DNA of 7,083 nt from NCBI GenBank assembly GCA_046758845.1, contig JBHIBA010000248.1:1-7083 (forward strand). The letters are read 5' to 3'. The notes under the pieces were generated by a model. That model was not told the DNA's origin and made no database searches. It saw only the letters and a program-made list of their open reading frames with translations. The number at the start of each line of letters is the position of its first letter. Within the stretch, counting starts at the first letter, position 1. Positions 1-4,461 of the stretch are shown here, piece after piece. This stretch comes from JBHIBA01 sp046758845. Lineage in GTDB: Bacteria > UBA8248 > JACPRG01 > G963555815. The translations under genes were made by a program, and so were the position numbers.

Positions 1-8
1 AGTTTTAG

Positions 9-46
9 GCGATAGATTGCGGCCCTGCAGGGCCGCAATCTATCGC
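9..46. repeat. Perfect 38-bp palindrome without a loop
   Basis: The left arm, gcgatagattgcggccctg (9-27), is followed directly by its exact reverse complement (28-46). The symmetry centre is a CTGCAG, and pairing breaks at positions 8 and 47. As RNA either strand would form a very stable hairpin. On neither strand is the hairpin followed directly by a T-run: the minus strand continues ctaaaact and the plus strand gaataaaaagg. It is therefore not a textbook intrinsic terminator, although it lies just downstream of mutY and could still stop transcription or protect the 3' end. The inner core resembles the inverted repeat at 7036-7057, which suggests a dispersed intergenic repeat. Because it lies at the very edge of the window, an assembly or fold-back artefact is also possible. 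Confidence 0.85.
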
Positions 47-69
47 GAATAAAAAGGTTTCCGGGGGGT

Positions 70-112
70 CCAGGGGGGGGGCTTTCAAAAAGGCCCCCCT
101 GGTGAACCAGGG
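70..112 (-). terminator. Candidate mutY terminator region with overlapping hairpins
   Basis: Read on the minus strand, a perfect 6-bp stem with a TTCA loop (CCCTGG at 112-107, CCAGGG at 102-97) is followed by GGGCC and then five T residues at 91-87. These T residues run into the mutY stop codon at 87-85. An alternative, larger stem pairs the G-run at 99-94 with the C-run around 80-73, closed by CTTT/AAAG. The two structures share bases and exclude each other. A further T5 run lies at 55-51. The five-base spacer between the first stem and its T-run is longer than usual, so the exact stop point is uncertain. The location at the end of a minus-strand transcript supports a terminator role. Confidence 0.4.
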
Positions 113-1245
113 TGCTTTTCAAGGAGCGCCCTGAGGATTTTCCGCTGGGCCTTGGAGACCGGAAGGCGCTCAAGGTCTTGCGGCCTCACCCAACGGATTT
201 GAACATAGGCTCCCGGTTTCCCGGCGGAGCGGACTCTGCCGCCCTCATAGACGTGATACGTGATGCGCCGGTGGGTCAGCGTCGCCGTGAATGTCCCCGC
301 TAACTCAGCCCCATCCACCCGAAGGCCCGCCCGATCCAGCAGGAGCCGGGGAAGAGCGTCCGCGGGCGATTTCCCGGGATCGCATTCCCCGCCCGGAAGC
401 TCCCAGAGACCGCCGAAGAGGCCCTCCGCCGGATTTTGAGCCAACAGAACCCTTCCTCCGCCTCCGCGCGCCAGAAGGCATGAGAACGCCACCGCCTTGG
501 GATTGGGTTTGAGGAGGGCTCCGGAGATGCCGTTGACCCTTCCTGAGAGCCGGGCGATACAGTGCGCGCGAAACGGACAAAGCAGGCACCTGGGTTTTCG
601 GGGGATGCAGACCCTCGCTCCCAGGTCCATCAGGGCCTGGTTCACGTCGCCCGGCCGGGGGGGACGGCCATGGGAGACGAACCTCCCGGCGAGACCTTCA
701 AGCCGGCGCCGGGTGGAAGGATCGGCCGGATCGGAATCTACGCCGAACAGCCGAGAAAGCACGCGCCGGACGTTTCCGTCCAGGGCGGGCAGGCGAGCCC
801 CGTACGCAATACTCAGGATCGCGCCGACGGTATAAGGGCCGATCCCGGGAAGGCGCGAGAGGGCCGCGGGATCCTCCGGGAGGCGTCCACCGTAATCGCG
901 CTCCACGATCCGCGCCGCCCGGTGGAGGTTTCGCACCCGGGCGTAGTAGCCCAGGCCCTCCCAGGCCCTAAGGACGCTTCCCAGACGCGCGAGCGCGAGG
1001 GCCGGCACGTCGGGGAACCGCTTGAGAAACGCCTCGTAGTACGGGAGGACGGTCTCCACACGGGTTTGATGAAGCATGACCTCCGAAACCCAGATGTGAT
1101 AGGGGTCGCGGGAGCGGCGCCAGGGGAGGTCCCGTTTCTCCCGGCCGTACCAGGTGAGCAGGGATTTCCAGAGGCGGCCGACGCTCCGCCGATCTTCGGG
1201 AGCAGGCCCGGAGGGGGCTTCGCGGGGCTTCTCAGCGCGAACCAT
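85..1245 (-). CDS. mutY: A/G-specific adenine DNA glycosylase MutY
   Basis: MutY removes adenine mispaired with 8-oxoguanine (or G) in cytosolic base-excision repair. The 386-residue protein has the full family architecture and usual length. Residues 30-235 form the helix-hairpin-helix glycosylase domain, with catalytic Glu55 in SEVML, the hairpin LPGIGPYT (132-139) containing Tyr138, and catalytic Asp156 in LDGNV. Cys213, Cys220, Cys223 and Cys229 show the [4Fe-4S] spacing C-x6-C-x2-C-x5-C. The C-terminal third is the NUDIX-like domain that recognises 8-oxoguanine (GLFGGLWELPGGE at 275-287; LTH at 323-325 in place of the common FSH). The LQQT motif reads LHQT, with His59. I chose the ATG at 1245, which overlaps the end of the upstream dehydrogenase by 14 bp. 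No strong Shine-Dalgarno sequence is visible, so translational coupling is likely. An in-frame TTG at 1311 would add 22 low-complexity residues and is less likely. Confidence 0.96.
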   Translation of the reverse strand: MVRAEKPREAPSGPAPEDRRSVGRLWKSLLTWYGREKRDLPWRRSRDPYHIWVSEVMLHQTRVETVLPYYEAFLKRFPDVPALALARLGSVLRAWEGLGYYARVRNLHRAARIVERDYGGRLPEDPAALSRLPGIGPYTVGAILSIAYGARLPALDGNVRRVLSRLFGVDSDPADPSTRRRLEGLAGRFVSHGRPPRPGDVNQALMDLGARVCIPRKPRCLLCPFRAHCIARLSGRVNGISGALLKPNPKAVAFSCLLARGGGGRVLLAQNPAEGLFGGLWELPGGECDPGKSPADALPRLLLDRAGLRVDGAELAGTFTATLTHRRITYHVYEGGRVRSAGKPGAYVQIRWVRPQDLERLPVSKAQRKILRALLEKHPGSPGGPF

Positions 1246-2365
1246 AGGAGATCCGGTAGATCCGGTCCGCCTTGTCGTCAGAGACGAAGAGCGCGCCGTC
1301 CGGCCCGACAATCACGTCCGTAGGGCGGCCGTGGACCCTGAAACCCGCAAGCCACCCGGCCGCGAAGTCTTCAATCCCCGCCGGTTTGCCGTCCCTGATT
1401 CTGACCCGGACGACCTTGTACCCCGTGGGGACGGTCCGGTTCCACGAGCCGTGAAAGGCGATGAAGAGATCCCCCCGGTACTCAGGTGGGAACATCGCGC
1501 CGGTGTAGAACGTCAGCCCCAAAGGCGCCGAGTGCGCCTGCATCTCGAAAGCGGGGGGCTCGGTCTTTTGGGCGCAAAATGCCCTCCTGTTGTACTTGGC
1601 GTCGGGAGTCCGGTTTCCGTAACAGTACGGCCAGCCGTAATGGCGTCCTTCGCGGACGACGTTGATCTCTTCAGGGGGCAGGTTGTCTCCCAACCAGTCC
1701 CTTCCGTTGTCCACCGCCCACATCTCCCCCGTCTCGGGGCGCCAGGCGAGCCCCACCGAGTTGCGCAATCCCTCAGCGAAGATCTTTTCTCCGAGTCCGT
1801 CCGGCTCATAACGCACGATGGCGGCCCGGCGGCGGTCCTTTTCCACACAGACGTTGCAGCTTGATCCGATGGAGACGTACAACTTGCCCTCGGGGCCGAA
1901 GCGGACGGTGCGGGTCCAATGGCCGCCGGTGGGAAGACCCTGCACGACCTTTTCCCTCACGTCGGCCTTGAGATCGCCGTCCAGGTCCCGAAGCCGGACG
2001 ACCCGGTGGGTCTCGCCCACGTAGACCCATCCGTCCCGGACGTCAATGCCGTGCGGCCGGCTGAGACCCGTGGCGAAGGGGATGACGGTGTCGGCCCGGC
2101 CGTTTCGGTCTCGGTCGGGCAGGACGGCCACCCGCCCGGAGCCGGCCAGCGTGACGTAAAGGTTCCCCCCGCCGTCAAACGCCATGAACCTCGCCCTTTC
2201 TGTGAGGCCGTCCGCAAAAATCTCGATCCGGAAGCCTTCGGGGAGCCGAACAAGTTCCCCGATCCCTTGGGCGCCCAAAGGGCTGAGGGGGATGACGCAG
2301 CTCGCCACGATCAGGACGACCGGGAAGCCGAGGACTGCAACGCATCGCCGTATCTTTCGAGTCAT
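1232..2365 (-). CDS. Predicted exported PQQ-dependent sugar dehydrogenase (GSDH / sorbosone dehydrogenase-like)
   Basis: This 377-residue protein has the six-bladed beta-propeller signature of the soluble glucose/sorbosone dehydrogenase family. These enzymes oxidise sugars or related alcohols/aldehydes in the periplasm with PQQ; the substrate here cannot be read from sequence. The N-terminus is basic, then hydrophobic (9-22), then VASC at 20-23, which fits a lipobox. Cleavage after LGAQ (30-33) by signal peptidase I is the alternative. Visible family features are His149 in GGHWTRT (position of the sGDH catalytic base), the Cys170/Cys173 pair in CNVC, the metal/PQQ-region segment around DNGRDW (219-224) and EEIN (232-235), GWPYCYG (244-250), FHGSWNR (304-310), and the final blade GPDGALFVSDDKADRIYR. 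Two calcium-loop-like stretches, DRDRNGRAD (84-92) and DLDGDLKAD (127-135), are present. AAGGA lies only two bases before the ATG, an unusually short spacing. The gene follows the SDR gene by 115 bp and overlaps mutY. Confidence 0.92.
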   Translation of the reverse strand: MTRKIRRCVAVLGFPVVLIVASCVIPLSPLGAQGIGELVRLPEGFRIEIFADGLTERARFMAFDGGGNLYVTLAGSGRVAVLPDRDRNGRADTVIPFATGLSRPHGIDVRDGWVYVGETHRVVRLRDLDGDLKADVREKVVQGLPTGGHWTRTVRFGPEGKLYVSIGSSCNVCVEKDRRRAAIVRYEPDGLGEKIFAEGLRNSVGLAWRPETGEMWAVDNGRDWLGDNLPPEEINVVREGRHYGWPYCYGNRTPDAKYNRRAFCAQKTEPPAFEMQAHSAPLGLTFYTGAMFPPEYRGDLFIAFHGSWNRTVPTGYKVVRVRIRDGKPAGIEDFAAGWLAGFRVHGRPTDVIVGPDGALFVSDDKADRIYRISYGSR

Positions 2366-2480
2366 GGTCCTTTCGCGGTGAAAACCGCCTTCATCCCAGG
2401 GAAGGAAAAATCGGAATTAGCCGTCCGGCGCCGGGCGCCCACCGGGTCTCCACCCGGAGCAGGATAACCCCACAAGGGGA
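2366..2480. other. Intergenic gap between the SDR and sugar dehydrogenase genes
   Basis: This 115-bp stretch separates two minus-strand genes. It holds several short stems: CCCC/GGGG just after the SDR stop (2467-2478), 2442-2447 with 2452-2457 (CCGGGT/ACCCGG, 4-base loop), a GGCGC/GCGCC stem at 2427-2439, and GCGGT/ACCGC at 2375-2388 immediately before the ribosome binding site of the dehydrogenase. A T5 run (minus strand, 2410-2406) is too far from any stem to make a convincing terminator, and I see no clear promoter. The last stem could influence translation initiation of the dehydrogenase. The two genes may still be co-transcribed. Confidence 0.4.
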
Positions 2481-3218
2481 TCAGCCGTAATTCGGGCTGG
2501 GCGGCGTGACGATGAGCTCTGTGGTCAGGGCGCGCGGACCCTGGGTCGCCATGAGCAGGATGCCGTCCACCAAGCCATCGTGGTCGAGCCACGTGGAGGG
2601 GTCGCCGCCGGTGATGCGCGAGACGGTCTTGGGCGACTCGATGGATCCCATGGGCATGAGACAGGACACGTGGACGCCGCGCCCGCGGACCTCCTCGGCC
2701 AGCGATTGGGTGAAGCCGAGCAGGCCGAACTCCGACGCGCAGAAAGCGGCGAAGTTGGCCGCGCCGTTCCTCGCGCCCCCGGAGGCGACGTTGACGATGT
2801 GCCCCTCGCCCCGCTCCAGCATCCCCGGAAGGGCCTCGCGACTGCAGAGGAAGGCGGCCCGAGTCTTGGTGTTCAGGACCTGGCTCCATTCCCCAAGCGT
2901 CGTCTCGTGGAGCGGCTTCATGAGCCAATACCCCACGTTGTTCACCAGGACGTCCACGCGTCCGAGGGCGTCGAATGCTTTCTGGAAAAGAGCCTTAACG
3001 TGGGCCTCGTCGGTCACGTCGCAGGGGACGGCCAGGACGTCATTTTCGCGGGCGGCGAGCTTTTTGACGGCCGCTGCGGCCTCCCTCAGCGCTTCCTCTC
3101 CCCGTCCCGTCAGGATGACCTTTGCGCCTTCTTTGGCAAACCGCTCCGCCGTCGCCCGACCGAGCCCCCGGCTGGCTCCGGTGATCAGCGCCACCCTTCC
3201 TTTGATAGTCACGCTCAT
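2481..3218 (-). CDS. SDR-family oxidoreductase with substituted catalytic Tyr and Lys
   Basis: This 245-residue protein has the classical short-chain dehydrogenase/reductase fold and length. Visible elements are the nucleotide-binding TGASRGLG (13-20), Arg39 after strand beta-2 (TGR, often linked to NADP preference), CDV with Asp67, NNVG (93-96, usually NNAG), Asn116 in LNTKT, and Ser146 in IVNVAS. The active-site segment normally reads YxASK but here reads FCASE: Phe159 (TTC) replaces Tyr and Glu163 (GAG) replaces Lys. Each codon is one base from the canonical TAC or AAG. The protein may still bind nucleotide but would not be expected to use the standard Tyr-Lys proton relay, so the substrate and even the activity are open. 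The start is the ATG at 3218, preceded by AAGGAG with a 7-base spacer. Upstream in-frame starts lack such a site. It is the first of three minus-strand genes and diverges from the hydrolase. Confidence 0.93.
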   Translation of the reverse strand: MSVTIKGRVALITGASRGLGRATAERFAKEGAKVILTGRGEEALREAAAAVKKLAARENDVLAVPCDVTDEAHVKALFQKAFDALGRVDVLVNNVGYWLMKPLHETTLGEWSQVLNTKTRAAFLCSREALPGMLERGEGHIVNVASGGARNGAANFAAFCASEFGLLGFTQSLAEEVRGRGVHVSCLMPMGSIESPKTVSRITGGDPSTWLDHDGLVDGILLMATQGPRALTTELIVTPPSPNYG

Positions 3219-3224
3219 CGCGAA

Positions 3225-3230
3225 TCTCCT
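3225..3230 (-). promoter_or_regulatory. Ribosome binding site of the SDR gene
   Basis: Minus-strand AAGGAG lies seven bases before the ATG at 3218-3216. This near-ideal Shine-Dalgarno match decides the start. It argues against the longer in-frame extension that would begin as far upstream as 3356 and run through the divergent intergenic region. Confidence 0.75.
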
Positions 3231-3270
3231 TGGTGAGGCAGAATCACGCACGCTCGAATCTGGCATTTCA

Positions 3271-3299
3271 TTGCCTTCCGATAAGACACCCAGTATACG
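3271..3299 (+). promoter_or_regulatory. Candidate sigma70-type promoter for the hydrolase gene
   Basis: TTGCCT (3271-3276) and TATACG (3294-3299) are separated by 17 bp. Each hexamer matches the sigma70 consensus at four of six positions. The predicted start near 3306 would give a leader of about 125 bases before the hydrolase ATG. The inverted repeat GTAAC-aag-GTTAC (3299-3311) lies over the predicted start and could be an operator or simply chance. On the minus strand the same spot gives TATACT (3297-3292), a possible -10 for the SDR gene, but without a good -35. Confidence 0.4.
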
Positions 3300-3419
3300 T
3301 AACAAGGTTACCCAGAGGAATACAGGCGGAAATGTTGTGTGGTCCGCCTGGGCCACGTCGTGCGCGGTCGAGGTCCAAAATCAGCGGCTCACCTTCGCGT
3401 ACGGTCACGTGCCAGAGCC

Positions 3420-3428
3420 GGAGGAGGG
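3420..3428 (+). promoter_or_regulatory. Strong ribosome binding site of the hydrolase gene
   Basis: GGAGGAGGG contains a full AGGAGG at 3422-3427, five bases before the ATG at 3433. This fixes the start. The reading frame is open far upstream, but that part runs antisense through the SDR gene and is not credible coding sequence. Confidence 0.8.
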
Positions 3429-3432
3429 ATCC

Positions 3433-4284
3433 ATGGCCAAGAAGCTCGGTATTCTCGTGATTCACGGTATGGGAAATCAAGGGCCAGATTTCGCGGAGCC
3501 TATGATTGAAGAGTTGCACGGCCGCATTTTTGGAAACGCCATTGACAGAGACGACAGCGAAGTCGCCTGGGAAAGTGCGCATTGGGCGAAAGAAATACAG
3601 GACGCCCAAAATGGGCTTTGGAAAGATCTTTCCAAGGATTCTCGAATGAGTTTTACGAAATTACGACAATTTGTTGTCAGCAACCTGGGGGATGCCATTG
3701 CCTACCAGCGGGTCCCATCCCAATCGGGAGAACGGATCAGTTATTACGATAAATTTCACCGAGCGATCCACCAAAGCTTGGTGGCATTGCGTGAAAAACT
3801 CGGCAATGAAGATAAGCCCCTGATCGTGATCGCCCACTCTCTGGGAAGCACTATGATGTCAAATTACATCTGGGACAGACAGAAGCGTAAGAAGCCCGTC
3901 AAGTTCAACAAAACTCCTTTTGAGAGAATGGAATCGATGGCTGGATTCATCACCTTTGGAAGTACGATTCCTCTATTCGCCCTGGCGTACCGGAAACGAG
4001 AGAACTTCACTTTTCCCCCGCCCCGAATCGCGACGTACTTCCCAAATGCAAACGAGGATCAAGTGAAAAAGGCGGTCAAATGGCTGAATTTCTTTGACGC
4101 CGATGACATCCTTGGCTATCCAATAAGACCGCTGGGTCCAGGATACAAAATGGTGCAGGATATTGAAATTAACGTCGGCGGAATATTATCCTCCTGGAAC
4201 CCGCTTTCACACACTCAATACTGGACGGACAACGATTTTACCAAGCCGGTTTCAGAAACGATTGAGAATATTCTCAATTCCTGA
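3433..4284 (+). CDS. Predicted alpha/beta hydrolase (lipase/esterase-like), specific function unknown
   Basis: This 283-residue protein shows the alpha/beta-hydrolase plan. The N-terminal strand leads into an oxyanion-type loop HGMGNQ (11-16). The nucleophile elbow IAHSLGS (133-139) has Ser136; the first elbow residue is Ala, not the usual Gly of GxSxG. An acidic cluster in FDADD (221-225) and His260 in PLSHTQYW supply candidates for the remaining triad. There is no signal peptide or membrane segment, so it should be cytoplasmic. The substrate cannot be told; lipase, esterase and thioesterase roles are all possible. It is the only plus-strand gene. It is about half G+C against roughly two thirds for its neighbours, and it uses AAA, ATT, TTT and AGA codons freely, which suggests acquisition by transfer. 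It diverges from the SDR gene and converges on the molybdenum hydroxylase gene. The gene ends in a perfect 18-bp palindrome. Confidence 0.87.
   Translation: MAKKLGILVIHGMGNQGPDFAEPMIEELHGRIFGNAIDRDDSEVAWESAHWAKEIQDAQNGLWKDLSKDSRMSFTKLRQFVVSNLGDAIAYQRVPSQSGERISYYDKFHRAIHQSLVALREKLGNEDKPLIVIAHSLGSTMMSNYIWDRQKRKKPVKFNKTPFERMESMAGFITFGSTIPLFALAYRKRENFTFPPPRIATYFPNANEDQVKKAVKWLNFFDADDILGYPIRPLGPGYKMVQDIEINVGGILSSWNPLSHTQYWTDNDFTKPVSETIENILNS
4261..4278. repeat. Perfect 18-bp palindrome at the 3' end of the hydrolase gene
   Basis: attgagaat is followed directly by its exact reverse complement attctcaat. It covers the last codons before the TGA at 4282-4284. It is AT-rich with no loop and no T-tract after it, so it is a poor intrinsic terminator. 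It could be a protein-binding dyad, a 3'-end hairpin, or chance within coding sequence. Confidence 0.7.
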
Positions 4285-4461
4285 AATGATTCGTCGTCCG
4301 GCGGGTTCAACCGTAGCTCTGACAATCTTGATGTCTGACCAGATCTCGGTCCCCCCGCCGATCTTGTCGAGGCCGTCAAAGGATTTCAGCACCGCCGAGA
4401 CTTCGGGCGGCGATGAATCTGTGCGCCCCCAAGCAGAGCAGGAAACGACCTCCCGAATCCG
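4285..4461. other. Convergent intergenic gap between the hydrolase and molybdenum hydroxylase genes
   Basis: This 177-bp region lies between two converging gene ends. I see no clear terminator for either gene. The minus-strand frame of the molybdenum hydroxylase stays open after its TGA for 69 codons (4461-4255), and the middle part reads like protein (for example LDKIGGGTEIWSDIKIV), but it has no recognisable start or family. It may be a gene remnant or chance. Confidence 0.35.

Noticed and set aside
184..215. A tRNA T-arm-like stretch (TTCAAATCC on the minus strand)
   Set aside because: It lies in mutY coding sequence in the correct frame (encoding the segment before RWVRPQ), and no acceptor, D or anticodon arms fit around it.
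1249..1266. Tandem 9-bp repeat (agatccggt twice) just upstream of the mutY start
   Set aside because: It is explained by the repeated coding of Arg-Ile in the last dehydrogenase blade (DRIYRIS), and two copies are not enough to suggest a regulatory array.
562..1323. Plus-strand open frame of about 250 codons across mutY
   Set aside because: It lies antisense to mutY, its composition is low in hydrophobic residues and rich in Arg, Gly and Pro, and it has no motifs or ribosome binding site.
3298..3313. Similarity of cgtaacaaggttaccc to the conserved 3' end of 16S rRNA
   Set aside because: The match is only about a dozen bases with a difference, and no rRNA sequence flanks it on either side. 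It is better explained as a short dyad in a promoter region.
2506..3432. Long plus-strand open frame continuous with the hydrolase
   Set aside because: Most of it is antisense to the well-supported SDR gene, its translation has no domain character, and a strong ribosome binding site with a sensible start lies at 3420-3433.
3427..3436. Adjacent BamHI- and NcoI-like sites around the hydrolase start, resembling a cloning junction
   Set aside because: No vector or linker sequence is present, and the upstream region and gene are continuous with a native-looking promoter and ribosome binding site. Two 6-base sites side by side can occur by chance.
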